From: CAZYFH01 sp965249175
GTDB taxonomy: Bacteria; Acidobacteriota; Vicinamibacteria; Vicinamibacterales; UBA8438
Direction: 5' to 3'
Length of the DNA: 64,000 nucleotides
Assembly (NCBI GenBank): GCA_965249175.1
Contig: OZ252227.1
Location: forward strand, 3,968,001 to 4,032,000
Below are positions 8,821 through 19,767 of the stretch, piece by piece (positions within the stretch are counted from its first letter, which is position 1; each line of letters begins with the position of its first letter). The translations under genes were made by a program, and so were the position numbers. The notes beneath the pieces are model-generated. The model was not told the DNA's origin and ran no database searches. It saw only the letters and a program-made list of their open reading frames with translations.

Positions 8821-10935
8821 CCTGCCGACCCGCCGCGTCCACGACACACGCTCGACGCCGTCCTGCGACCCCGGTCGGTCGCCGTTATCGGGGCATCCGA
8901 CAGCCCGACGCGTATCGGGGGCCGCCCTATCCGGTATCTCCTCGAGGCCGGCTTCCAGGGCCCCATCTACCCCGTCAACCCCAAGCATCGGCGGGTCCAG
9001 GGGCTTGCCGCGGTCGCTGCGATCGACGAGGTGACGGATCCCGTCGACCTCGCCATCATTGCCGTGCCGGCGCCAGATGTTATCCGGATCGTCGAAACGT
9101 GCGCGGCGCGCGGGGTGCGTGGCGTGGTGATCTTCAGTGCCGGGTTCGCCGAGACGGACACGAACGGCCGCGACGCGCAACGCCGTCTCAGCGAGATCGC
9201 CGCCGCGACAGGCATGCGCATCGTCGGACCGAACTGCCTCGGGGTCTACAACTCGAGCATCGGGTTCTTCGGCACCTTCACCACGACGCTCGAAGTCGGC
9301 TTTCCCGCCGATGGCGGCGTCGGCCTCGTGAGCCAAAGCGGCGCCTACGGCAGTCACCTGTCGCTGCTCGCAAAGCAACGGCGCATCGGCGTCCGCTACT
9401 GGATCACCACGGGAAACGAGGCGGACGTCACGGTACCCGAGTCGATCGAATGGCTCGCGGACCAGGACGACGTGTCGGTCATCGTCGCGTACGCGGAGGG
9501 AATCACCGAGCCGGCGACGCTCATCCGCGCCCTCGACAAAGCCCGCGCGGCGCATAAGCCGGTCGTCTTCATGAAGGTCGGCACGAGCGCCGTTGGCGCG
9601 GCGGCGGCACGGTCTCACACTGCGTCGCTGGCCGGCGTCGATGCGATCTACGACGCCGCATTCCGCCAGTTTGGCGCCTACCGGGCACGCAGCACGGAGG
9701 ACATGCTCGATGTCGCGTATGCGGCCAGCTTCGGGGTCTTTCCATCGAGCGGGCGGGTGGCCCTGCTGTCGATCTCGGGCGGGGTCGGCGTCCAGATGGC
9801 CGATGCGGCGGTAGCCGCCGGTCTCGACGTCGCACCGATGAGCGACGACGCGCAAGCCCGGCTGAAGGCGGCGCTGCCCTACGCCTCACCACGCAATCCC
9901 GTCGACATCACGGCGCAGGCGTTCAATAACGTCGACCTCATCGCCGACAACCTGGATCTGATCCTCGCGGATGGCCGCTACGATTCCATCGTCGCGTTTT
10001 TCACGTACGTGGCCGCTGCCAACGGGATGGTCGACCCCATCCGCGACACGCTCGGCTCCGCCAAGGCGCGTCATCCAGACACGGTGATCGTCCTGTCCAT
10101 CGTCGGCCCGCCGGAGGTCGTTCGCCAGTACGAGGCCGTGGGCTGTCCGGTCTTCGAGGACCCGACGCGCGCCGTGCAAGCGGTCGCGGCGCTCCATCGC
10201 TTCGCCGCCCTCTTCGATCGCACGCCGAGCGAGGCGCCCGGTGTCGTGGCAACGGAGACACCGCTACCGGCGGGCCCGATCGGCGAGCATGCGGCGAAGC
10301 GGATCCTGGCGGCCGCAGGGCTCCCAATCGCCGACGAGCGGCTGGCGCGGACAGCGGACGAGGCCGTGCAGGCGGCGGACGCCCTCGGCTACCCGGTCGC
10401 GGTCAAGCTCGCCTCCGCCGACGTCGTGCACAAGACCGAGCTCGGTGCGGTGGTGCTGGACGTCGCCTCCGCGGCGGCCGTGCACGATGCGTTCGAGACG
10501 GTGACGGCACGTGCGCGATCCGCGCGTCCGTCGGCCGCCGTCGACGGCGCGCTCGTCTCCCGGATGGTCACGGGCGGCGTCGAGACCATCCTCGGCGTGC
10601 AGCGCGATCCGACGTTCGGCCCGGTGGTGATGTTCGGTCTCGGCGGCGTCTTCGTCGAAACCCTCAACGACGTGAGCTTTCGCGTCGCCCCGTTCGACGA
10701 AACGGAAGCTCGACGGATGATCGCCGAGACCAAAGGCTCGGCGATCCTCGACGGGGCCCGCAGCGGACGCCCCTTCGACGTTGCCGCCCTGGCCGCCGCG
10801 CTGGCGCGGCTATCGACGTTCGCCGCCGGTCACGGGGACGAGCTGGAGAGCGCGGAGGTCAACCCGTTCGTCGTGCTGCCTCAGGGACAGGGCGCCGCGG
10901 CACTCGACGCGGTGATGCTGCGGAGGCGGGTCTGA
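8818..10935 (+). CDS. ADP-forming acyl-CoA synthetase (acetate--CoA ligase type)
   Basis: This enzyme interconverts acyl-CoA + ADP + Pi and acid + CoA + ATP. The 705-aa chain is the fused alpha-beta form: an N-terminal CoA-binding Rossmann domain (SVAVIGASDSPTRIGGRPI), a succinyl-CoA-ligase-like domain, and a C-terminal ATP-grasp domain from about residue 480. The phosphohistidine motif is visible as SHTASLAG near residue 260. It starts at GTG 8818, right after a -10-like box. It diverges from the DUF3052 gene and no other acyl metabolism gene is adjacent, so the acyl substrate is open. GCN5-acetyltransferase fusions of this family exist, but no such domain is present. Confidence 0.9.
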   Translation: MPADPPRPRHTLDAVLRPRSVAVIGASDSPTRIGGRPIRYLLEAGFQGPIYPVNPKHRRVQGLAAVAAIDEVTDPVDLAIIAVPAPDVIRIVETCAARGVRGVVIFSAGFAETDTNGRDAQRRLSEIAAATGMRIVGPNCLGVYNSSIGFFGTFTTTLEVGFPADGGVGLVSQSGAYGSHLSLLAKQRRIGVRYWITTGNEADVTVPESIEWLADQDDVSVIVAYAEGITEPATLIRALDKARAAHKPVVFMKVGTSAVGAAAARSHTASLAGVDAIYDAAFRQFGAYRARSTEDMLDVAYAASFGVFPSSGRVALLSISGGVGVQMADAAVAAGLDVAPMSDDAQARLKAALPYASPRNPVDITAQAFNNVDLIADNLDLILADGRYDSIVAFFTYVAAANGMVDPIRDTLGSAKARHPDTVIVLSIVGPPEVVRQYEAVGCPVFEDPTRAVQAVAALHRFAALFDRTPSEAPGVVATETPLPAGPIGEHAAKRILAAAGLPIADERLARTADEAVQAADALGYPVAVKLASADVVHKTELGAVVLDVASAAAVHDAFETVTARARSARPSAAVDGALVSRMVTGGVETILGVQRDPTFGPVVMFGLGGVFVETLNDVSFRVAPFDETEARRMIAETKGSAILDGARSGRPFDVAALAAALARLSTFAAGHGDELESAEVNPFVVLPQGQGAAALDAVMLRRRV

Positions 10936-10954
10936 CCGCTGCGCCGCGCGGTGC

Positions 10955-12373
10955 ATGCGCCTCGCGCATGTGCCTCCGGAAACCGGCTCGCCGAAGACAA
11001 TCGGGACAATGGTGACCACACCGGCCACGGGCAGTTCAGCGTCCCTTGGCAGGCACACCATCGCCGAGGGTTCCGCTCAGTATCGGCATCGCCATGCCGA
11101 ACCCGAGTCTGGCCTGGCGGCGCTCTGCTCGGGCGCGTTCGATGTGGTCGTCGTCGTGCCGGTGTGCGCGGAGTCGGCGGCGTTCGTTGATGGTTACCGA
11201 GCTGCCGCGCGGCACGCGGGTCGCCTGCTGGTCATCGCGGTGATCAACGGCCGCGTGGACGCGGACCAGTCGGTGCATGCGTTGAACGCCGAGTGCGCGC
11301 GCCAACTCACGACCCGGTTTTCGCTGCGGGAGCTGGGGCACGGCGGTTTGCTGGGACACGATGCGAGCATGAGCGTGCTCGTGGTCGACCGGTTCACGAC
11401 CTATCGTCGATTCCCGGCTCGCCAGGGCGTTGGCCTGGCGCGCAAGATTGGCGCAGACATTGCCCTCGAGCTCATTGTGGCAGGACGCGTGCGCCACCCG
11501 TTCGTCGCGATGACGGACGCCGACACATGCCTGCCCGAGAATTATTTCGGACGTCTCGCCGAGATCGATCCGGAGTGCTCGGCTGGGATCTTTCCGTTCT
11601 GGCACGAGCCGAGTGGCCAGCGTGAGATCGATCGCGCCACCGCGCTGTACGAGATCCGCCTCCGATACATCCAGCGCGGGCTCCAGTGGGCGAACTCACC
11701 CTATGCCTTTCACAGCGTGGGCAGCACGATGGCGGTGCACGCGCTCCGCTACGCCCAGGTCCGCGGTGTCCCCATGCGGCAGGCGGCGGAGGACTTTTAT
11801 CTCCTGTGCAAGCTGTGCAAGATCCGCCCGCTGGCACGGCTCGAGGGCGCGCCCCTTCGGATTCGCAGTCGTCTGTCGAATCGTGTGCCCTTTGGGACCG
11901 GCGCCGAAACCGGCAGGCTGGCTCGGTGTGATCAGCTCACGCTGTACCATCCCGACTGTTTCGCGACCGTTCGGGACGTCGTGCGGAGGCTCCAGTCCTT
12001 GTCGGAGCGTCGCGGTGCTGCGGGGAACGCATGGCTGGCTCACCTGAGTCCTCCGGTGCAGCAGTTCCTCGAGTCACAAGGTGCCCTCGTCGCCTGGCCG
12101 ACGCTCAGCCAGCAAGCGTCAGACCCGCAGGCACGGCTTCGACGTTTTCACGACTGGTTCGACGGATTCCGCACGCTGAAGCTGATTCACCACGTCCGGG
12201 ACCGCGTGGCGCGGTCACTATCGTGGCAGGACGCGCTGCGGCTGGCGCCGTTCATGGACGACACCGACGCCGACGCCGCCGACGATGGTGCCAATCTGTA
12301 CGAAGCTCGAACCGAGTTGCTTCGCCTCGAGCACGCTTTGCCTCGGTGGGTCGGGCCCAGCGTGTACCGGTGA
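10955..12373 (+). CDS. Glycosyltransferase-like protein (GT-A fold)
   Basis: The gene encodes 472 aa with a GT-A/family-2-like catalytic region. Visible motifs are the strand DVVVVVPVCAES near residue 65 and the DxD-type metal motif MTDADTCLPENYF near residue 190. A later AEDFYLLCKLCKI segment could hold the catalytic acid. No membrane helix is evident, so it may act at the cytoplasmic face on a lipid- or nucleotide-linked sugar. The start is uncertain: the ATG at 10955 gives a long disordered leader, and ATG 11009 is an alternative. It stands alone between the acyl-CoA synthetase and a convergent FKBP gene. Acceptor and sugar are unknown. Confidence 0.65.
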   Translation: MRLAHVPPETGSPKTIGTMVTTPATGSSASLGRHTIAEGSAQYRHRHAEPESGLAALCSGAFDVVVVVPVCAESAAFVDGYRAAARHAGRLLVIAVINGRVDADQSVHALNAECARQLTTRFSLRELGHGGLLGHDASMSVLVVDRFTTYRRFPARQGVGLARKIGADIALELIVAGRVRHPFVAMTDADTCLPENYFGRLAEIDPECSAGIFPFWHEPSGQREIDRATALYEIRLRYIQRGLQWANSPYAFHSVGSTMAVHALRYAQVRGVPMRQAAEDFYLLCKLCKIRPLARLEGAPLRIRSRLSNRVPFGTGAETGRLARCDQLTLYHPDCFATVRDVVRRLQSLSERRGAAGNAWLAHLSPPVQQFLESQGALVAWPTLSQQASDPQARLRRFHDWFDGFRTLKLIHHVRDRVARSLSWQDALRLAPFMDDTDADAADDGANLYEARTELLRLEHALPRWVGPSVYR

Positions 12374-12414
12374 GACGCGGGCGGGAGAGCCCGTCTCGAT
12401 CCGAAGGCGACGGC

Positions 12415-13128
12415 CTAGTTTTGGATGATCTCGAGTAACTCGACCTCGAACGCCAGCGCCGCATTGCCTGGGATCCCGGGCCGGCCTTGCGGGCCGTACG
12501 CCAGGTTGGGCGGACAGACCAGGCGGCTCTTGCCGCCGACGCCGATGCGTTGCACGCCCTCGGTCCAGCATGCGATGACCCCGGTGAGCGCGAAGGTGGC
12601 TGGCTCGCCCGCGTCGACCGAACTGTCAAAGACGGTGCCGTCTCGGAGCGTGCCGTGGTAGTGCACCCGCACGGTATCGTCCGCCGTCGGGCTGGGACCC
12701 GTGCCGACCGTGATTGGCTGGATGACGATCCCTGATTCGGTGCGCTCGGCCCCCTCGAGGGCAGCCTGTTCGTCGATGAACGCGGTTGCGAATGTCAACT
12801 CGCCAGCAGCGGCACTCGCCACTCGCTGCTCGATGAACCCCTGAATCTGGGGGCCATACTCATTGAGATTCGCGAGGGGGTCACGACCCAGCACCGCGTC
12901 GCTCAGACCGCGCTGCACGAACGCCAGCTCGTCCGCCGACAGACCGGCGGGGACGACGTTCTGAGCCAGTGCCTGACCAAGCGCGTTGAGGATCTTTTCC
13001 TCGTCGGTTTCGGGGGCGCCGCTGGTGGCACTCGTCGGGGCCTCGCCCACCTCGAGCACGGACTCGGACGTGCAGGCGGACAGCAGACATGCAGCGAGAA
13101 GGAGCGGAGCACAGCGCGTGAGTCTCAC
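12415..13128 (-). CDS. FKBP-type peptidyl-prolyl isomerase lipoprotein
   Basis: This protein isomerises Xaa-Pro bonds, probably in the periplasm. I chose the GTG at 13128 (VRLTRCAPLLLAACLLSAC), which follows a GAAAGGG ribosome site and yields a 237-aa lipoprotein with lipobox LLSAC. An FKBP_N dimerisation-type helical region follows at about 35-125, and the FKBP_C domain fills the C terminus (VRVHYHGTLRDGTVFDSS, then LVCPPNLAYG and FEVELLEI). This is the FkpA/Mip layout. An open frame upstream of 13128 lacks any conserved feature. It converges with the glycosyltransferase and lies downstream of the radical SAM gene with a hairpin between them. Confidence 0.9.
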   Translation of the reverse strand: MRLTRCAPLLLAACLLSACTSESVLEVGEAPTSATSGAPETDEEKILNALGQALAQNVVPAGLSADELAFVQRGLSDAVLGRDPLANLNEYGPQIQGFIEQRVASAAAGELTFATAFIDEQAALEGAERTESGIVIQPITVGTGPSPTADDTVRVHYHGTLRDGTVFDSSVDAGEPATFALTGVIACWTEGVQRIGVGGKSRLVCPPNLAYGPQGRPGIPGNAALAFEVELLEIIQN

Positions 13129-13339
13129 GAACGCCCTTTCAGCAATCAAGAGAGCGCGCACGGGCGCGTCCGGGGCCGCCAGCACGGGCAGCAACTGAGG
13201 CCCACCATAGCAGGACGGGCGCAGCCGGTGCACGCCGCCACAGTCGGGGTCACGTGAGGTGTGCACCAGCCAGCTGTGCACAGCCGCCGCATCGTGCGGT
13301 ACCCGCCGCGGGCGGCGCGCGTCGGCGCGTACGCGAAAC

Positions 13340-13371
13340 GGGCCGCGCGAAGTGTGCACCCCGCGCGGCCC
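13340..13371 (-). terminator. GC-rich hairpin downstream of the radical SAM gene
   Basis: GGGCCGCGCG at 13340-13349 pairs perfectly with CGCGCGGCCC at 13362-13371 around a 12-nt loop. It lies 45 nt past the radical SAM stop and upstream of the FKBP gene. Only GTTT follows on the minus strand, so termination efficiency is uncertain. Confidence 0.45.
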
Positions 13372-13415
13372 TCAATCGAGCTTGGCGCCAATACCCGACG
13401 ACCTAGCGCCGCGGC

Positions 13416-15527
<2,112 letters not shown>

Positions 15528-15758
15528 CAGAGCTCCGTTTCAGGTATTCACACATACGGCACGCGTCCGACAGGTGTGGTCCAGACGGGCGCCGCGACAA
15601 GTCTTTTAACGGTCATAGGATAGCGGAGAATTCGTGACCGGAAGACAAGTTCCGGTGGAACGGCGAATCGAGGGGACGAATGGGCACCGGACAGGCTGAA
15701 CGGGCAGCCCTAAATCCTCAGCTCAAGCCAATCGTAGCGCTATCATGGCGTCCGTCCC

Positions 15759-16904
15759 ATGCCGCGTTCGCCAGATGTCGTCGTGGTCGGCGCCGGCGTG
15801 TTCGGCGCCTGGACCGCATATCGGCTCAGACGCACCGGTCGCTCGGTGATGCTGCTCGACGCGTTTGGGCCGGGCAACTCCCGCGCGAGCTCTGGCGGCG
15901 AGTCGCGCGTCATCCGCATGGGATACGGCGACAAGGTGGTCTATTCCCGCTCGGCACTCGAGTCGATCGAACAGTGGCAGACGCTCTTTCGCGAGGCGCG
16001 GCGCCCATTGTTCGCCAAGACCGGCGTCCTATTCCTCGCCCCGGCTGACGACCCACTGATCAACGCGACGCAAGCGACGTTGCAACGACTCGGCGTGCCC
16101 ATTGAGCTGCTCAGCCGCGACGATCTCTCACGCCGGTTCCCCCAATTCGACCTCGGGCCACTCACCCGCGGCATCCTCGAGCCCGACAGCGGGGTCATTT
16201 TCGCCAGGAGGGCCGTCGACACCGTCGTCCGGCGGGCGATCCGGCTCGGCGTCGACTGGCGACTCGCCGCAGCGACCCGACCGGCCGGTGACCGCCGCCT
16301 GGTCGAGCTCGCGTTGTCCGACGGCACCAGCGTCAGCGCCGACGCGTTCGTGTTCGCTTGCGGTCCGTGGCTCGCGACGCTGTTCCCCGACCTGCTCGCC
16401 CCGCTGCTGCACATCACTCGGCAGGAGGTGTTCTTCTTTGGGGGCGCACCGGGAGACACGCGGTTCGTTCCACCGGCACTGCCGGCGTGGATCGATTTCC
16501 GCGGCGGCGTGTATGGCCTGCCGGACATCGAGGCGCGCGGTCTCAAGGTGGCGCTCGACACGCACGGGCCTCGGTTCGATCCCGATGACGACGACCGTGT
16601 GCCGTCGGCGACCGCGCTCCTGACGGCGCGTCGGCTGGCCGCCGAGCGTCTCCCGGCCCTCCGGGAGGCGCGGCTGCTGGACGCACGCGTCTGTCAGTAC
16701 ACGAACACATCCAACGGCGACTTCCTGATCGACCGCCACCCAGGACACGACAACGTGTGGCTGGTCGGTGGCGGCTCCGGCCACGGTTTCAAGCATGGCC
16801 CGGCCGTCGGGGCCTACGTCGCGGCGCTGATGGACGGTGGCCGCGCGGAGCCTCAGTTCGAGCTGGTGACGAAGCAGCGCGCGCGCGCGCGGGAAGTGTT
16901 CTAG
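15759..16904 (+). CDS. DAO-family FAD-dependent oxidase
   Basis: This 381-aa protein belongs to the D-amino-acid-oxidase/glycine-oxidase superfamily and looks closest to sarcosine oxidase/N-methyltryptophan oxidase (SoxA/SolA). The N-terminal dinucleotide motif VVVGAGVFGAWTAYRLRR binds FAD, and an ASSGGESRVIRMGYGD segment matches the flavin-linking/active-site region of that group. The C-terminal GGGSGHGFKHGPAVG motif is also typical. The substrate is presumably a secondary amine or amino acid. The ATG at 15759 starts MPRSPDVVVVG; TATCAT about 12 nt upstream may be a -10 box. It diverges from the radical SAM gene across a 231-bp intergenic region with no other recognisable feature. Confidence 0.82.
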   Translation: MPRSPDVVVVGAGVFGAWTAYRLRRTGRSVMLLDAFGPGNSRASSGGESRVIRMGYGDKVVYSRSALESIEQWQTLFREARRPLFAKTGVLFLAPADDPLINATQATLQRLGVPIELLSRDDLSRRFPQFDLGPLTRGILEPDSGVIFARRAVDTVVRRAIRLGVDWRLAAATRPAGDRRLVELALSDGTSVSADAFVFACGPWLATLFPDLLAPLLHITRQEVFFFGGAPGDTRFVPPALPAWIDFRGGVYGLPDIEARGLKVALDTHGPRFDPDDDDRVPSATALLTARRLAAERLPALREARLLDARVCQYTNTSNGDFLIDRHPGHDNVWLVGGGSGHGFKHGPAVGAYVAALMDGGRAEPQFELVTKQRARAREVF

Positions 16905-16966
16905 CGCCGAACTTTGGTGCGCCGAGATCCGTTGATGTGGAAAGAGAGAGAACCCGCGCCCGGCAC
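16902..16966 (+). repeat. Intergenic direct repeat, copy 1
   Basis: The stretch beginning TAGCGCCGAACTTTGGTGCG overlaps the stop codon of the DAO gene. It aligns with 19700-19761 through CCGAACTTT, GCGCCGAGATCCGTTGA, AAAGAGAG and CCCGCGCCC, with one 4-nt gap. Both copies are on the plus strand and together flank frdAB. Confidence 0.75.
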
Positions 16967-17066
16967 TCCCTAATGATTCGTCACGCACCGTTCTGCAGCC
17001 ACCATCCCAGCGGCATCGGGCGCCGGTGCATCGCCGACCGGCCGGCAGAGTCGTGCGCGCCGTCGC

Positions 17067-17810
17067 TCACTTCGATCCCCACGGCAACAGCATCGACTTG
17101 ATCCAGTTGGTCGAGCTGGCTAGCTTGGCGAGCTGGATCGCGCCGGCGGGGTCCACGTTCTTGGGGCACACTTCGGTGCACTCGCCGACCAATGTGCACC
17201 CCCACATGCCCTCGTGCTCGTCGAGTGCTTTCATCCGCCCGGCTGCGCCTTGGTCTCGCGAATCCAGGTTGTATCGTTCGGCGAGGGCGATCACGGCCGG
17301 TCCGGCAAACGCAGGCTCGAGACCGACGACAGGGCAGGCAGCGTAGCAAAGCATGCAGTTGATGCACATGCTGAACTGTTTGTACGCCTCCAACTGCGCG
17401 GGCGTCTGGAGGTACTCGCCATCGGCGATCGGCTTCTCTTCGTCGCGAACGATCCATGGCTGCACTTTCTGGAGCTTCTGGAGGAAGTCGGAAATGTCGA
17501 CCACGAGGTCGCGCATGACCGGAAAGGACTGCAGTGGCTCGATGTGGATCGGCCCTGGCACGTAGTCGGACAGCGGGACCGAGCAGGTGAGCTTCGGCGT
17601 GCCATTGACCGTCATGCCGCAGCTACCGCAGACGCCCATGCGACACGACCACCGGAACGTGAGCGAGCCGTCCAACCGGTCCTTGACGTAGTTCAAGGCG
17701 TCCAGCACGACCCAATCTTCTCGGTAGGGCACCTCGTAGGATTGGAAGGTGGGCTCGGAGTCGTCCTCCGGCCGATACCGTGCGACGTCCAACGTGATCG
17801 TATCTACCAT
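17067..17810 (-). CDS. frdB: Fumarate reductase/succinate dehydrogenase iron-sulfur subunit
   Basis: This 247-aa subunit carries electrons between quinone and the flavoprotein. A [2Fe-2S] plant-ferredoxin site is visible as SCRMGVCGSCG near residue 58 with the later Cys in LTCSVP. Two 4Fe-4S/3Fe-4S motifs follow, CINCMLCYAACP near 150 and CTLVGECTEVCPKNVDP near 205. The phrases QTPAQLEAYKQFS and RYNLDSRDQG are strikingly like E. coli FrdB, so I use frdB, though the physiological direction is unknown. It starts 4 nt after the frdA stop. No frdC, frdD or sdhC-like gene follows: the next 162 bp hold a repeat and then a convergent gene. Confidence 0.92.
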   Translation of the reverse strand: MVDTITLDVARYRPEDDSEPTFQSYEVPYREDWVVLDALNYVKDRLDGSLTFRWSCRMGVCGSCGMTVNGTPKLTCSVPLSDYVPGPIHIEPLQSFPVMRDLVVDISDFLQKLQKVQPWIVRDEEKPIADGEYLQTPAQLEAYKQFSMCINCMLCYAACPVVGLEPAFAGPAVIALAERYNLDSRDQGAAGRMKALDEHEGMWGCTLVGECTEVCPKNVDPAGAIQLAKLASSTNWIKSMLLPWGSK

Positions 17811-17814
17811 GCGG

Positions 17815-19572
17815 TTACCTGCCGTAGGTGCGTTCCCCAGGTGGCCAGCGTGTGATGGTGACCGGCAGATACTCGATGCGCGGTGCGCTCTCGGCCGTCC
17901 GATACGCTAGCGAGTGGGCGAGAAACCGCTCGTCGTCTCGCTGCGGGTGGTCTGTCCGCTCGTGCGCGCCACGAGACTCGGTCCGCGCTTCCGCCGAGCG
18001 GAGGATCACCTGCGCCAGATCGAGCATGTAGCCAAGCTCGAGGGCCGATGTCAGCTCCATGTTGAAGGTCCGACTCCGGTCATCGAGCTGCAATCGCCGG
18101 GCGTGGCCCCGCAGACGGTCCAGTGTATCCGCCCCCGCGGCCAGCGCTGCGCCGGTCCGGTAGATCCCCGCGCTCTCCTCCATGGAAGCCTGCATCTCGG
18201 ATCGGAGGTTGGCAATCCGCTCCGTGCCACCGGTCGTGTTGAAGAAGTCGTCCGACAGCCGCCGCGCCTCGTCCCCAACCTGAGCTTCCACCGACGCGCT
18301 CGGCGGTGGCGCCGCGGCGGCGAACGTCGCGGCGGCGAACGTCGCGGCCGCTTTCCCGGCGCGCGCGCCGAAGACGAGACATTCGGTGAGCGAATTCGAG
18401 CCCAGCCGATTGGCGCCGTTCACATTGACGCACGCAACTTCCCCCGCCGCATACAGCCCGTCGAGCGGCGTCGCACCCATGATATCCGTGTGGACGCCGC
18501 CCATCATGTAGTGGACCACCGGCCGCACGGGGATCAGCTTTTTGACCGGATCGAGGTTCGCGTATTTCTGGCACAGCTCGCGGACGAACGGGAGCTTCTG
18601 GTCGAACACCTCCTCGCCGATCTGTCGGATATCCAGGTTCACATATTGGCCATACGGGCCCTCCAGCGTCCGCCCCTTCTCTTGTTTTTGGATGAAGGCC
18701 TGCGAGAGCCGGTCGCGCGGGCCGAGCTCCATCGAACGCAGGACCGGCGTGGGTTCCGGCGTGCCGAGGTCGTAGTCCTGCAGGTACCGGTAGCCGTCCT
18801 TGTTGGCGAGCCACCCACCCTCGGCGCGCGCCGCCTCGGTGATTAAGATCCCGGTTCGAGGCAGACCCGTGGGGTGATACTGGACAAACTCCATATCCTT
18901 CAACGGCACGCCCGCACGATAGGCCAGGGCCATACCGTCGCCATTCTTGATGTTGGCATTGGTCGTGAACGGGAAGATCTTGCCGCAGCCGCCAGTGCAC
19001 AGAATCACGGCCTTTGCCGCAATGCCGTGAACTCTCCCGGTGGCGAGCTCGATGGCCACGACGCCTTGACAGCGCCCGTCGTCGACCAGCAGCTTCGTGA
19101 CGAACCACTCGTCGAATCGCCTCACGCCTCCGTACTTCAACGATGTCTGGAACAGCGCGTGGAGCATGTGGAACCCGGTTTTATCGGCGGCGAACCACGT
19201 CCGTTTGATCGTCATGCCACCGAACGGGCGGACGGCAACGCTCCCATCGGGCTCCCGACTCCAGGGGCATCCCCAGTGCTCCAACTGCAGCATCTCGCCT
19301 GGTGCCTCTTCGACGAAGGCTTCGACGGCGTCCTGGTCGCACAGCCAGTCGGCGCCCGAGATGGTGTCGTACGCGTGGGCATCGAGGCTGTCGCCTGGCT
19401 TGATCACGGCAGCGGCGCCGCCTTCGGCCGACACGGTATGGCTCCGCATCGGGTACACCTTCGACACCACCGCAACATCGAGCTTCGGCGTGGCCTCGGC
19501 GGCCGCAATGGCCGCGCGCAGGCCAGCGCCACCTCCACCGACGATGAGCAGGTCACACGAGAGCGTATCCAT
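17815..19572 (-). CDS. frdA: Fumarate reductase/succinate dehydrogenase flavoprotein
   Basis: This 585-aa catalytic subunit interconverts succinate and fumarate with covalently bound FAD. The Rossmann motif LLIVGGGGAGLRAAIAAAE begins at residue 9. The flavinylated His is in RSHTVSAEGGAAA near residue 45. Active-site phrases RTWFAADKTGFHMLH, RDMEFVQYHPTG-like KDMEFVQYHPTG, HYMMGGVHTD and GANRLGSNSL are intact. Overall wording is closest to E. coli FrdA. A short tandem duplication at 18313-18350 encodes an Ala-rich AATFAAATFAAA insertion before the C-terminal domain. It precedes frdB in a two-gene unit with no membrane anchor gene on either side. Confidence 0.93.
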   Translation of the reverse strand: MDTLSCDLLIVGGGGAGLRAAIAAAEATPKLDVAVVSKVYPMRSHTVSAEGGAAAVIKPGDSLDAHAYDTISGADWLCDQDAVEAFVEEAPGEMLQLEHWGCPWSREPDGSVAVRPFGGMTIKRTWFAADKTGFHMLHALFQTSLKYGGVRRFDEWFVTKLLVDDGRCQGVVAIELATGRVHGIAAKAVILCTGGCGKIFPFTTNANIKNGDGMALAYRAGVPLKDMEFVQYHPTGLPRTGILITEAARAEGGWLANKDGYRYLQDYDLGTPEPTPVLRSMELGPRDRLSQAFIQKQEKGRTLEGPYGQYVNLDIRQIGEEVFDQKLPFVRELCQKYANLDPVKKLIPVRPVVHYMMGGVHTDIMGATPLDGLYAAGEVACVNVNGANRLGSNSLTECLVFGARAGKAAATFAAATFAAAAPPPSASVEAQVGDEARRLSDDFFNTTGGTERIANLRSEMQASMEESAGIYRTGAALAAGADTLDRLRGHARRLQLDDRSRTFNMELTSALELGYMLDLAQVILRSAEARTESRGAHERTDHPQRDDERFLAHSLAYRTAESAPRIEYLPVTITRWPPGERTYGR

Positions 19573-19699
19573 TCGTGATCCTACGGAAGACGTCCAACTT
19601 CAGACACACCGGCCTCGGAGCATCCTACGCGATCGTAGGTTCTCAACCGGCCCGCCCGCGCTTTAGGCTAGGACGCCCCGACACAGCGAGATGGCGTTT

Positions 19700-19761
19700 T
19701 AGCACCGAACTTTAGCGCGCCGAGATCCGTTGAAAGAAAGAGAGCCCGCGCCCCTGGAGCA
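19700..19761 (+). repeat. Intergenic direct repeat, copy 2
   Basis: This is the second copy of the repeat at 16902-16966. It sits in the leader of the permease gene and ends at its GGAG ribosome site (19756-19759). The two copies are in the same orientation 2.8 kb apart with frdAB between them. Confidence 0.75.
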
Positions 19762-19767
19762 CCATCG

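Noticed and set aside
15528..15758. Small gene between the radical SAM and DAO genes
   Set aside because: No ribosome site with a plausible coding frame was found in the 231 bp; it is best treated as a divergent promoter region.
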